Part shown: positions 15,813-24,107 of the stretch, piece after piece | Position numbering within the stretch: position 1 is the stretch's first letter | How the letters are laid out: every line of letters begins with the position of its first letter | Origin: Variovorax sp. CF313 | Lineage (GTDB): Bacteria; Pseudomonadota; Gammaproteobacteria; Burkholderiales; Burkholderiaceae_C | Assembly (NCBI RefSeq): GCF_000282635.1 | Contig: NZ_AKIW01000010.1 | Location: 1 to 46,110, forward strand | Direction: 5' to 3' | Length of the DNA: 46,110 bases | Notes under the pieces: model-generated | Seen by the model: the letters and a program-made list of their open reading frames with translations, nothing else | What the model was told of the DNA's origin: nothing | The model's database searches: none | Translations under genes and position numbers: made by a program

Positions 15813-16823
15813 ATGGCGATTTCGACTGTTCTTGATCACTTCCGCACTGTCATGCAGTGGGCGACGGCAAACGATGCTGAAGCGCAACTGGACATGCGCA
15901 CATTCGAATTACGTCTGCAACGCCAAGGCGCTGGATTTCGGCTTCACCCCATGTTTCCGGCACGGGTGGGCGGCCAATTCGTTCACTCGCAGGTTCTCAC
16001 GGAGCATGCAGTAGGGTTCGGTGGCTGGTTGCCGTATCGGCCCTACACGTCTCGCTGGTCCACAGACAAGCTGTTGTTCAAGCGGGATGCCGCGGCTCAG
16101 GGAATTCGAGTTCCGACTCAATGGAAGCTTGGCGAGCAGCCCGATGCCGACTTCATCCTGAAGCGATCGGAAGGTTCGTTCGGCTATGACATCAGTGGTC
16201 CGTATCAGGCAGGCACACCGATCACCGATGCGGTGCAGCCGAATCTCGCCGCCGGTCGAGGTCAGGCGTTCCCCGAGCAGTTCATAGCTGGCCGCATGGC
16301 CAAGATTTGGTTTTGGGGTTCACAACCATTCTTTGCGCATGTGCAGGACTATCCGGTTGTTCAGGCCGACGGCGTTCATACAGCCATAGCTTTGGCGAAA
16401 GCAAGAATTGCTCAAGACATCGGCGCGGCGGGACTGGTGAGCGATGAGATCGTGCGCTCGACGTTAAGGTTCCAGAGCATCGACCCGGATGGCGTTCCAG
16501 AGAACGGCCGAGCCTTTTGGATCGACTTCCGCTACGGGCGTACCTTTGAAGATCGGCGAAAGAGCGTCGACGTGAACGGCTTGCCGGATCTTCTGCAGTC
16601 AAGTTCCTTTCAACTGAATGAAATGGGGGAGTTTGCGGCTCAGATACTGCAGCAAACCGCGAGCGTGCCGTTGATGTGCAGCGTGGACGCGGTTGTTGAC
16701 GCGGAGCAAAGACTTTGGTGGCTCGAGATGAACACAAATTCGATTCTTCCGCACCAAGGTTATGAGCTAATACTCTCGACTCTTTTCGAACTCCGAGCAG
16801 ATCGCTCGACTGCACCGAGTTGA
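15813..16823 (+). CDS. ATP-grasp family ligase of the YcaO cluster
   Basis: 336 residues, starting 15 bases after the YcaO stop, so almost certainly cotranscribed. The middle holds the nucleotide-binding pattern FILKRSEGSFGYDISGP (the Lys and the Gly-rich loop). Then come FPEQFIAGRMAKIWFWG and, near the C-terminus, SVDAVVDAEQRLWWLEMNTN. In the latter the Asp and the ExNxN residues are the usual Mg-ATP ligands of ATP-grasp carboxylate-amine ligases. Such enzymes activate a carboxylate as acyl phosphate and join it to an amine, thiol or hydroxyl. In RiPP clusters they make macrolactams or lactones or add amino acids. Here the substrate is unknown; the Hint-fused peptide is the obvious candidate (inference). 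The 450 bp downstream hold no intact gene, so it ends the operon. Confidence 0.82.
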   Translation: MAISTVLDHFRTVMQWATANDAEAQLDMRTFELRLQRQGAGFRLHPMFPARVGGQFVHSQVLTEHAVGFGGWLPYRPYTSRWSTDKLLFKRDAAAQGIRVPTQWKLGEQPDADFILKRSEGSFGYDISGPYQAGTPITDAVQPNLAAGRGQAFPEQFIAGRMAKIWFWGSQPFFAHVQDYPVVQADGVHTAIALAKARIAQDIGAAGLVSDEIVRSTLRFQSIDPDGVPENGRAFWIDFRYGRTFEDRRKSVDVNGLPDLLQSSSFQLNEMGEFAAQILQQTASVPLMCSVDAVVDAEQRLWWLEMNTNSILPHQGYELILSTLFELRADRSTAPS

Positions 16824-17273
16824 CGTCGGTAAGAGGATTGCCGTCCTGGGCGTGATCCTCACCCTGAAGGAAGTTGGTCATCCAGGCGCGGGAAATGGAG
16901 CTGTGGGTTCTAGGATCGGCGTGCTCCAAGGCATTTAGCGGTCCATTTCCTGGATAAAAAGTTTGACGTGGTTCAATTGGTTATGCGGCACCGTGGGTTG
17001 AGTTCTCATCGAGGACCGCCGTAAATAGGAATTGACGGAGTCGCGTGCGGGAGGCGATTTCGTCATGCAATAGGGTGTTCGGGTGGCTCTAGCTATCGCG
17101 AGTCTGGACCTGAGATAAACGTACGGTCTGGGCTCGCGGGCATCCTCGTCCGCTACACCGAAGGCTTCGAGACGGCAGACCTGCAAGCAGCCCAACGGTT
17201 GCTGAGAGACTCGGCGGCGTAGAGCGTGCCCCCGGCGCGCGGGGCCGTGAACCCAACCGGCGAGCGATCGTGC
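16824..17273. other. Intergenic scar after the ATP-grasp gene
   Basis: No intact gene. It contains an imperfect inverted repeat: GGAAATGGA (16891-16899) against TCCATTTCC (16942-16950). Both arms extend to a shared TCCAG half, with six extra bases in the left arm. It may be a transcription end or an old element boundary. A C-terminal gene remnant follows (17130-17222). Short minus-strand frames here have no family character. Confidence 0.5.
17130..17222 (+). pseudogene. C-terminal remnant of an adenylate-cyclase/ATPase-type TPR protein
   Basis: The frame ending at TAG 17220-17222 reads LAGILVRYTEGFETADLQAAQRLL before the stop. This matches the tail pattern LAPVYGWFTEGFDTxDLKEAKALL found at the C-terminus of large cyclase-ATPase-TPR regulators. 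Only about 30 residues are recognisable and no matching N-terminal part is present. It is most likely a leftover from a deletion or insertion event beside the RiPP-like operon. Confidence 0.4.
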
Positions 17274-18722
17274 TCAAGCTGCCTGACGGGGCAGCACAAG
17301 GCCGTTCGGAATGGCAATGGTCTTGGGCTCCAGGAATGCTTCCATGCCGAAGATGCCAAACTCTCTGCCGATGCCCGACTGCTTGACGCCGCCGAATGGC
17401 GCGATCAATTCGGGCGTGATGCGATTGACCAGCACCGTGCCGGCGCGCAGCCGCGAGGCCACACCGAGGGCGCGCATCGGCTGCGACGAGAAGACGTAGG
17501 CCTGCAACCCGTACACGGAGTCGTTCGCGATGGCAACGGCTTCATCCTCGTCGTCATAGCCGATCACCGAGAGCACCGGCCCGAAGATTTCCTCGCGTGC
17601 GATGTCCATGTCGTTGCGCACGTCGGCGAATACGGTGGGCCGCACGAACCAGCCCTTGTCAAGACCGTCCGGGCGGCCTTCGCCGCCGGCCACGAGCGTC
17701 GCGCCCTGCGCCAGACCGCGGCGGATGAAATGCTGCACGCGCTCGAACTGCGCTTTGCTCGCGAGCGGCCCGACGGCGGTGGCGGCGTCGCGCGGATCGC
17801 CCACGCGCATGGCGGTCACCGTGGCCTGCAGGCGTTCGATCGCCTGCGTCATGTGCACGTTCGGGATCAGCAGTCGCGTGCCGGCCACGCAGGCCTGGCC
17901 GTTGTTCATGAAGGCCGCGTTCAGCGCCATGGGCAACACGGCGACCAGGTCGGCGTCGTCCAGTATCACGGTGGCCGACTTGCCCGAAAGCGCCAGGCTC
18001 ACGCGCTTCATGGTATCCAGGCCTGCGCGCGCAATGAGCTTGCCGGTCTGCGTGGAACCGGTGAACGAGATCTTTGCGATTCCCGGGTTGGTGGAGATCT
18101 CGTCGCCGACATCGCCGCCGCGCCCGAGCAGTACATTGACGACGCCGGCCGGCAGGCCCGCGTCATGCAATGCCTCGGTCACGACCTGCGCCTGCAGCGG
18201 GCCCAACTCGCTCGGCTTGACGACCGAGGCACAGCCCGCGGCGATGGCCGATGCCAACTTGCTGCAAATGCTTCCGGCCGTGCTGTTCCAGGGGGCGATG
18301 AGGCCGGCGACGCCGACGGGCTCCATCACCACAGTGGCGTCGCCCAAGCGGCGTTCGAAGACGTAGTCTTGCAGCATCCGTGCCGTGCTCGCGAAGCATT
18401 GCGAGGCGTAGTTGCTGACCCATTGCGAGCGGGCCAAAGGGCCGCCGTACTCCTCGATCGTGGCCTCGCAGATCTGGTCGGTGCGCGCCAGCACGGCCGC
18501 CTCGAGGCGCTTGAGCATCTCGATGCGCTGTGCCTTGGTGCTGCCGGCCAGCCCCGGCTGTGCCCGATTGGCCGCATCGATCGCTCGCTTCGCATCGTCG
18601 CGGTTCGCCAAGGTCACTGTGCCGATGACCTGCTCGGTTGCGGGGTTGACGATCTCCAGCCGCTCGCTGCCCTGTACGGGCACGAAGGTCCCATCGATGT
18701 ATGCCTGATAGATGTTCCACAT
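17274..18722 (-). CDS. NAD(P)-dependent aldehyde dehydrogenase family protein
   Basis: 482 residues, the normal length for the family, which oxidises aldehydes to carboxylic acids in the cytoplasm. Visible motifs are PWN (Asn145, oxyanion hole), KPSE (coenzyme site), FTGSTQTGK (220-228) and the nucleophile in NNGQACVAG (Cys278). The usual LELGGK motif with the general-base Glu reads LALSGK here, so that Glu is replaced by Ala244. Deacylation must then differ or use another residue. An AGGA site lies about 10 bases before the ATG. The gene follows the alpha/beta hydrolase by 52 bp on the same strand, so both are probably one transcript. The substrate cannot be read from sequence. Confidence 0.9.
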   Translation of the reverse strand: MWNIYQAYIDGTFVPVQGSERLEIVNPATEQVIGTVTLANRDDAKRAIDAANRAQPGLAGSTKAQRIEMLKRLEAAVLARTDQICEATIEEYGGPLARSQWVSNYASQCFASTARMLQDYVFERRLGDATVVMEPVGVAGLIAPWNSTAGSICSKLASAIAAGCASVVKPSELGPLQAQVVTEALHDAGLPAGVVNVLLGRGGDVGDEISTNPGIAKISFTGSTQTGKLIARAGLDTMKRVSLALSGKSATVILDDADLVAVLPMALNAAFMNNGQACVAGTRLLIPNVHMTQAIERLQATVTAMRVGDPRDAATAVGPLASKAQFERVQHFIRRGLAQGATLVAGGEGRPDGLDKGWFVRPTVFADVRNDMDIAREEIFGPVLSVIGYDDEDEAVAIANDSVYGLQAYVFSSQPMRALGVASRLRAGTVLVNRITPELIAPFGGVKQSGIGREFGIFGMEAFLEPKTIAIPNGLVLPRQAA

Positions 18723-18774
18723 GGCTTGTATTCCTGTGCCTTGGAGGTGATTGCTCGACGACGGCGGACGCGAC

Positions 18775-19797
18775 TCACCCGCGCGCGACGTCGATCACGG
18801 CCTTTGCGAAGGCCTCGGGTGCTTCCTGCGGCAGGTTATGGCCGATGCCGCCGCTCACCAGCCGATGCTCGTAGCGCCCCGAGAATTTCTTCGCATAGGC
18901 GCTGGGCTCGGGGTGCGGCGCACCGTTGGCGTCCCCCTCCAGCGTGATGGTCGGCACGCCGATCACGGGCGCCTTGGCGAGTCGGTCTTCCAGTGCCTGG
19001 TACTTCGCCTCGCCGTCGGCCAGGCCCAGGCGCCAGCGGTAGTTGTGCACGGTGATGGCCACGTGGTCGGGGTTCTCGAACGCGACGGCGCTGCGATCGA
19101 AGGTGGCCGCATCGAAGTTCCACTTCGGCGACGCGATCTGCCAGATGAGCTTGGCGAAGTCGTGGCGGTTCTTCTCGTAGCCCGCGCGGCCGCGCTCGGT
19201 CGCGAAGTAGTACTGGTACCACCATTGCAACTCGGCCTGCGGGGGCAGGGGGATCTTGCCGGCCTCCTGGCTGCCGATGAGGTAGCCGCTGACCGACACC
19301 AGCGCCTTCACGCGCTCCGGCCACAGCGCGGCCATGATGCATGCCGTGCGTGCGCCCCAGTCGCAGCCGGCAACGGTGGCTGACTGAATTTTCAGCGCAT
19401 CCATCAGCGCGATGATGTCGACGGCGACGACCGACTGCTGGCCGTTGCGCGGGGTGTCGACCGACAGGAACCGGGTGGTGCCATAGCCGCGCAGGTACGG
19501 CACGATCACGCGGAAGCCCGCGGCGGCCAGTTGTGGTGCGACGTCGACGAACATGTGGATGTCGTAGGGCCAGCCGTGCAGAAGAATCACAGGCGCGCCG
19601 TTGGCCGGACCTGCTTCGAAATATCCGATGCTGAGGCTGCCGGCGTCGATGCTCTTGAGCGGCTCGAGGCGTCTGACGGCGCCTGTGCCGGCAGATTGGG
19701 CGAAGGCGGGCACGATCGAAGTCAGCTGGACGGCAGCTACGCCGAGCGCCGCCTTGGCCAGGAAAGAGCGACGGGGCAACTGAGAGGAATCGGTCAT
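18775..19797 (-). CDS. Tat-exported alpha/beta hydrolase, epoxide-hydrolase-like
   Basis: 340 residues. The N-terminus carries a twin-arginine signal (RRSFLAK, residues 9-15, then a hydrophobic stretch ending AFAQS), which indicates export of a folded protein to the periplasm. The mature part has HGWP (74-77, oxyanion hole) and the nucleophile elbow GCDWG with Asp146. Near the end GGIGHNLPQEAP gives the catalytic His320. An Asp rather than Ser nucleophile is typical of epoxide hydrolases and haloalkane dehalogenases, which form an alkyl-enzyme ester. An AAGGAA site precedes the ATG. It probably forms an operon with the aldehyde dehydrogenase downstream. A periplasmic location for an epoxide-hydrolase-like enzyme is uncommon. 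The true substrate is unknown. Confidence 0.88.
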   Translation of the reverse strand: MTDSSQLPRRSFLAKAALGVAAVQLTSIVPAFAQSAGTGAVRRLEPLKSIDAGSLSIGYFEAGPANGAPVILLHGWPYDIHMFVDVAPQLAAAGFRVIVPYLRGYGTTRFLSVDTPRNGQQSVVAVDIIALMDALKIQSATVAGCDWGARTACIMAALWPERVKALVSVSGYLIGSQEAGKIPLPPQAELQWWYQYYFATERGRAGYEKNRHDFAKLIWQIASPKWNFDAATFDRSAVAFENPDHVAITVHNYRWRLGLADGEAKYQALEDRLAKAPVIGVPTITLEGDANGAPHPEPSAYAKKFSGRYEHRLVSGGIGHNLPQEAPEAFAKAVIDVARG

Positions 19798-20037
19798 TTG
19801 AAATTTCCTTGAATCCGAAGTGATTGATGAGCACCGGAATGGTGGTCAGCCGGATCCGCATGCGCCTTCCGGACTGATGGGAAGATTGTTCGGCGCGCGG
19901 AGCGTCTGGAGCCCGGTTTGCGTATGCCTCTGTATCTGGGCCGGCTTCGTCAACACTAAATTTCAATCGGAGCATTCGCGCAGGCCAGTCGTTTGCAAAG
20001 TAAGCGGGTACTCGTTGCCACCAGGCGCGCACGGCCT
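19798..20037. other. Intergenic space between LysR and hydrolase genes
   Basis: 240 bp between two minus-strand genes. It presumably holds a promoter for the hydrolase-dehydrogenase pair. I see no convincing gene, hairpin or repeat; short frames on the plus strand have no family character. Confidence 0.4.
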
Positions 20038-20982
20038 TCACTGAGCCTTTCGCAAATTTCGCGCGAACAGGTGCTCGCACAGGCCTCGCAGCCAACGATT
20101 CGCCGGATCCTGGTTGTATCGGGCGTGCCAGTGCTGCTTGACTGTGAAAGGCGGCACGGGCACGGGGCAATCGAACACCGAAAGGCCGGTTGTCCGTGCC
20201 AGCGTCTCGCCGATCTGTCGCGGCACCGTGGCGATCAAGTCGGTGGTCGACACGATCGCGGCCAGACCGAGAAATCCCGGGAGTTCCAGCAGGATGCGTC
20301 GCACCACGCGGTGACGCTGCAGCGCGGCTTCCAGCAACTGAACGCCAGTTCCACCGGAGATGCCGACGTGCGCTTCGGCCCGGTATTCGCGCAAGCCCAT
20401 GCGCTTGCCGTTCACACGCGGATGCTTGGCGTTGACCAGGCACACCCAGTCCTGCGGATAGAGCACCTGTTGGAAGAAACCTGACTCGAGCCAAGGCACA
20501 AGGCCGATGGCCAGGTCGGCTTGGCCCGATTGCAACGCCGGCCCGGTCTGCTCGTCGATGCGTGCGGCCTCCAGGACGATGCCCGGCGCAGCCGCGCGCA
20601 CGTGCGCCAGCAGTTGCGGCAGCAATGTGATGTGGCTCGCATCGGTCATGCAGATGCGGAAGCGCCGCGTGGCGCTGGCCGGCTCGAAGGCCGGCTCGGG
20701 CGCAGCGACACGACGCAATGCCGCCAAGGCTTCGCGTACAGGAACGATGAGTTCCGTCGCGCGCGGCGTTGGCTGCATGCCGTCGACCGTGCGCACGAAG
20801 AGTTCGTCCCCGAGTTGCTTTCTCAAGCGGCCGAGCCAATTGCTCACGGTCGGCTGGCTCTGCCCCATCTGCTCACCCGCGCGCGTCACGCTGCGTGTGC
20901 TGTAGACGAGGTCGAACAGGCACAGCAGCTTGACGCTGACCATGCCGGTCCCCGTATCCGTCGGATAGTCGTCCGCTTCCAT
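20038..20982 (-). CDS. LysR-family transcriptional regulator
   Basis: 314 residues from ATG 20982; ATG 20943 (MVSVKLLCLF) is an alternative start that gives a more usual N-terminus. The winged helix-turn-helix is clear (VTRAGEQMGQSQPTVSNWLGRLRKQLGDELFVRT). It is followed by a periplasmic-binding-like effector domain. The sequence resembles the NahR/NodD/DntR branch that senses aromatic or similar small acids. The gene diverges from the ketopantoate-reductase-led operon over 89 bp that contain a dyad at 21011-21030, so it most likely controls that operon. It may also control the hydrolase-dehydrogenase pair 240 bp downstream. The effector is unknown. Confidence 0.9.
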   Translation of the reverse strand: MEADDYPTDTGTGMVSVKLLCLFDLVYSTRSVTRAGEQMGQSQPTVSNWLGRLRKQLGDELFVRTVDGMQPTPRATELIVPVREALAALRRVAAPEPAFEPASATRRFRICMTDASHITLLPQLLAHVRAAAPGIVLEAARIDEQTGPALQSGQADLAIGLVPWLESGFFQQVLYPQDWVCLVNAKHPRVNGKRMGLREYRAEAHVGISGGTGVQLLEAALQRHRVVRRILLELPGFLGLAAIVSTTDLIATVPRQIGETLARTTGLSVFDCPVPVPPFTVKQHWHARYNQDPANRWLRGLCEHLFARNLRKAQ

Positions 20983-21010
20983 TTCAAAACGGAATGTAGA
21001 TCATTTCATC

Positions 21011-21030
21011 CATGTCATTGGCGACATGGC
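21011..21030. promoter_or_regulatory. Dyad operator candidate in the LysR / catabolic operon divergent promoter
   Basis: CCATGTC (21011-21017) and GACATGG (21024-21030) form a perfect 7-bp inverted repeat with a 6-base spacer. It lies 42 bases before the ketopantoate-reductase-like start and 28 bases before the LysR start. Position and symmetry suit a regulator site in a divergent LysR promoter, though the classic T-N11-A core is not obvious. Confidence 0.4.
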
Positions 21031-21071
21031 CTGAAAAAACTATCGTTGTGTCATTCCATCAGGAGACACGC

Positions 21072-22001
21072 ATGAAGATCTACTTTCTGGGCGCAGGCGC
21101 CCTCGGATGCGCCATCGGGGGCACCCTCGCGGCGGGTGGCTCCGATGTGACGCTCATCGATCCGTTCCAGGCCCACGTCGACGCCATCCGACGCGATGGC
21201 CTGCGCATGAAGGACGGCGACAACGAGCGCATGGTGAAGGTGCGTGCCGTCACCAGCGTCGAAGGTTTGCCTCCGGCCGATCTGGTGATCGTGCTGGTCA
21301 AGTCCTTCCATACGCGTGCAGCCATCGAGGGCGCGTTGTCCGTCGTCGGTCCGGACACCGCCGTGATGTCGTTGCAGAACGGAATGGGGCATGAAGACAT
21401 CCTGGCGGAGGTCGCCGGCGCGGAGCATGTGCTAGCCGGCAAGACCTATGTCGGCGGCGTGTTCCTCGGGCCGGGCCACATCATCGCGGGCACACGCAAC
21501 AAGCGCACGGTGATCGGCGAACTCGGTGGCCGCATCAGTGCACGGGCTGCGGCCATTGCCGCCGAATTCGAACGCGCTGCGCTGCCGTGCGAGGTCAGCG
21601 ACAACATCATGGGCGTGATCTGGGACAAGCTCCTCATCAACGTCTCCACGGGTGCATTGAGTGCGATCACGGGGCAGGTGTACGGCAGCCTCTACGCAGT
21701 GCCGGAGATCGAGGCAGCGGCCCTTGCAGCAGTGGGCGAAGCAATGGCTGTTGCCGAAGCGGGTGGCGTGAAATTGTCCATCGGTTCGCCGCGCGACGCC
21801 TGGATGATGGCCGCCGAAGGGCTTCCTTACGAGTTCAAGACCTCGATGCTGCAAAGCCTGGAGAAGGGTTCCATCACCGAGATCGACTTCATCAACGGTG
21901 CCGTTGTGCGCGCGGGCCTGAAACACGGCGTGCCGACCCCGGTGAATCAGACGCTGGTCGCTGCCATCAAGGGCATCGAACGCCGTATGGAGGCGAAATG
22001 A
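21072..22001 (+). CDS. Ketopantoate reductase (ApbA/PanE) family oxidoreductase
   Basis: 309 residues. ATG 21072 is chosen over an upstream in-frame start because CAGGAGACACGC precedes it. The N-terminal Rossmann motif is GAGALGCAIGGTLAAGG. The C-terminal helical domain has WDKLLINVSTGALSAITG, whose Lys matches the catalytic Lys of PanE. PanE reduces 2-dehydropantoate with NADPH, but many family members in catabolic operons act on other 2-oxo or beta-hydroxy acids. This gene heads an operon of CoA-transferase, hydratase and AroE/AroQ-like enzymes, so a catabolic role is more likely than pantothenate synthesis (inference). Confidence 0.85.
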   Translation: MKIYFLGAGALGCAIGGTLAAGGSDVTLIDPFQAHVDAIRRDGLRMKDGDNERMVKVRAVTSVEGLPPADLVIVLVKSFHTRAAIEGALSVVGPDTAVMSLQNGMGHEDILAEVAGAEHVLAGKTYVGGVFLGPGHIIAGTRNKRTVIGELGGRISARAAAIAAEFERAALPCEVSDNIMGVIWDKLLINVSTGALSAITGQVYGSLYAVPEIEAAALAAVGEAMAVAEAGGVKLSIGSPRDAWMMAAEGLPYEFKTSMLQSLEKGSITEIDFINGAVVRAGLKHGVPTPVNQTLVAAIKGIERRMEAK

Positions 22002-22381
22002 CCCGTCCGCGCGCTTACGTCGAACATGTCGCCATCTGGGTGGCAGACATCCATTGGCACATCCGGTTCTTTCATGATGTCTGCGGCATGACGATGCGCG
22101 AGGTGCAAGGCACCGTCGAGGAGCCCATCCAATACTGGACGCTCGGCGGCATGCAGTTCATGGCCAAGCCTGACTACGCCGGACCCGAGGGCCGCCTCGG
22201 CCACATCGGCGTGATGTGCGAAGACCTCGAGGCCGCACTCGCCGCTGCACAAGCCTTCGGCGTCACCGAGATGCCGCAAGGCCGCAACTGGCTGCGCCTG
22301 CCGGATGGCCTGGCCGTCGAATTCATCCAGGCCAGCGCAGGCACCGTGGCCCGCGCGCTTGCCATCGATCCACGCGCCTGA
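21998..22381 (+). CDS. VOC/glyoxalase-fold protein
   Basis: 127 residues. The start overlaps the previous stop (ATGA), so translation is probably coupled. The start YVEHVAIWVADIHWHIRFFHDVCGM and the later RLGHIGVMCEDLEAALAAA and GLAVEFIQA give the two beta-alpha-beta-beta-beta modules of the vicinal-oxygen-chelate fold. His and Glu metal ligands are in plausible places. Family members include glyoxalases, epimerases and dioxygenases. Given the CoA-transferase and MaoC neighbours, an epimerase or lyase step is possible but not shown. Confidence 0.8.
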   Translation: MTRPRAYVEHVAIWVADIHWHIRFFHDVCGMTMREVQGTVEEPIQYWTLGGMQFMAKPDYAGPEGRLGHIGVMCEDLEAALAAAQAFGVTEMPQGRNWLRLPDGLAVEFIQASAGTVARALAIDPRA

Positions 22382-22406
22382 ACCTTTCAATCCAGGAGAG
22401 ACACCC

Positions 22407-22868
22407 ATGACATCACTGACCATCGAAGACAAGTATTGGGACGACGCCGTCGTCGGCGCCACCTGCGTCAGCCCGCCCTACGAAGTGACGGAGGCGCGCG
22501 TGATGGCTTACGCAGACCTCAGCGGCGACCACACCCCCGTGCACACAGACGAGGCTTATGCCCGCATGACGCCGTTTGGCACTCGCGTGGCACACGGCCT
22601 GTTCGGCCTGTCGATCGCCGACGGGTTGAAGACCAGGAGCGACATGCGCTTCATGCCCGGCATGTCGCTGGGCTGGGAATGGAGCTTCGTTGGCCCGATC
22701 AAGCTGGGCGACACGGTGCGAGTGAGGTTCCACGTGGGCACCAAGCGCGAATCGAAGAGCAAGCCGGGCTGGGGCATCCTCGTGCTGCCGTCCGAACTGA
22801 TCAACCAGCGCGATGAGGTCGTGCAGAAGGGCGAGCACCGCGTGATGGTGCCAAGGAGGCCGGCATGA
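22407..22868 (+). CDS. MaoC-family enoyl-CoA hydratase/dehydratase
   Basis: 153 residues, single hot-dog fold. A CAGGAG site precedes the ATG. The hydratase-2 motif is visible as DLSGDHTPVHTDEAYA followed by FGTRVAHGLF, with the Asp/His pair that adds or removes water across a 2-enoyl-CoA double bond. The gene overlaps the CoA-transferase gene by ATGA, which fits hydration or dehydration of the CoA ester that transferase makes. The substrate is unknown; short branched dicarboxylyl-CoA compounds are one possibility by analogy with mesaconyl-CoA hydratases. Confidence 0.88.
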   Translation: MTSLTIEDKYWDDAVVGATCVSPPYEVTEARVMAYADLSGDHTPVHTDEAYARMTPFGTRVAHGLFGLSIADGLKTRSDMRFMPGMSLGWEWSFVGPIKLGDTVRVRFHVGTKRESKSKPGWGILVLPSELINQRDEVVQKGEHRVMVPRRPA

Positions 22869-24094
22869 GCGCGTCGTCGCAACAAGCGCTGCCGCTGGCT
22901 GGCATGCGCGTCATCGACTACAGCCACTTCCTGGCCGGTCCGTATGTGGGGCGCTGCCTCGCTGCACTGGGTGCGGAAGTCATCAAGGTCGAGCGCCCGA
23001 GGTCGGGCGACGCAGGCCGCCAGCATGCCTGGTTCGTCGGTGACCACAGCGGCTACTTCCTGCAGCAGAACATGGGCAAGAAGGGGTTGAGCGTCAACAC
23101 CAAGGATCCCCGCGGCCGCGCACTGATGAAGAAGCTCGTCGACAGTGCCGACGTGTTCGTCGAGAACTACCGGCCCGGTGCACTCGACAAGCTCGGCCTG
23201 GGGTATGCCGAACTGGCCGAAACCAACCCCGGCCTCGTCTACTGCTCGATCTCGGCCTACGGACATACCGGCCCTGACTCGCACCGCGCCGGTTTCGGCC
23301 TAATCGCCGAAGCCAAGAGCGGGATCATGCAGATGGTCGGCAATCCCGGTGAAGCGCCGCCTCTGCTGCGGATCTCGCTAGGCGACATGTACACCGGCAT
23401 CCATGCGGTGGCGGCCATCAATGCGGCCCTCCTCGGTCGGGTGAAGTCCGGGCGCGGGCAGCACATCGACATGGCGCTGTACGACACGTTGGTGTCGATG
23501 CACGAATACGCGGTGCAGTGCTACACGCTGTCGGGAGGCAAGGAAGTACCGGTGCAGACAGGGCACGACATGCCCAACTCGACGCTCTACGGCGTGTTCC
23601 GCGCGCAGGACGGCGACGTCGTCATCGCGGCGCAAGTCGACGACGCCTGGAAGAGGTTCGCTGCGTTGGTGGAACAGACAGGTGGCCCGGCAGGCTTCGG
23701 CACCGACACGATGTTGCATACCTCGGCGGGTCGCAACGCACAGCGCACCGGCATCCTCGAAGTGGTGAAGCCCTGGGTATCGGCAAGACCGGTGGCGGCA
23801 CTTCTGAAGATGCTGGACGGCATCGACGTGCCGGCCGCGAAGGTCCAGCGCATCGACGAAGTGCTGGCCGACCCACAGATCCAGGCGCGCGGAATGGTGG
23901 TCGAGCAGGACCACCCGGTGCTCGGAAAGATCCGCCTGCCGAACCTGCCTTTTCGCATGTCGGGCGGCGATACCTCGATCATGCAGGTCGCGCCCGAGTT
24001 GGGCGAGCACAACGCGGAAATCGCAGCCAGCCTGGGTTTCGACGCCGCACAGATCGCAGACATGCAGGCCGACGGCGTGCTTTACAGCGCATAA
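22865..24094 (+). CDS. CaiB/BaiF family (class III) CoA-transferase
   Basis: 409 residues, full length for the family. The N-terminus has GMRVIDYSHFLAGPYVGRCLAALGAEVIKVE, the usual CoA-binding start, followed by VENYRPGALDKLGLGY. The catalytic Asp is Asp174 in SLGDMYTG. Class III transferases move CoA between carboxylic acids through a glutamyl/aspartyl-CoA thioester route. The start overlaps the MaoC stop (ATGA), so the two are translationally coupled and probably act in sequence on one substrate. The acid it activates is not deducible from sequence. Confidence 0.92.
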   Translation: MSASSQQALPLAGMRVIDYSHFLAGPYVGRCLAALGAEVIKVERPRSGDAGRQHAWFVGDHSGYFLQQNMGKKGLSVNTKDPRGRALMKKLVDSADVFVENYRPGALDKLGLGYAELAETNPGLVYCSISAYGHTGPDSHRAGFGLIAEAKSGIMQMVGNPGEAPPLLRISLGDMYTGIHAVAAINAALLGRVKSGRGQHIDMALYDTLVSMHEYAVQCYTLSGGKEVPVQTGHDMPNSTLYGVFRAQDGDVVIAAQVDDAWKRFAALVEQTGGPAGFGTDTMLHTSAGRNAQRTGILEVVKPWVSARPVAALLKMLDGIDVPAAKVQRIDEVLADPQIQARGMVVEQDHPVLGKIRLPNLPFRMSGGDTSIMQVAPELGEHNAEIAASLGFDAAQIADMQADGVLYSA

Positions 24095-24107
24095 GGAGCT
24101 TCTCGAG

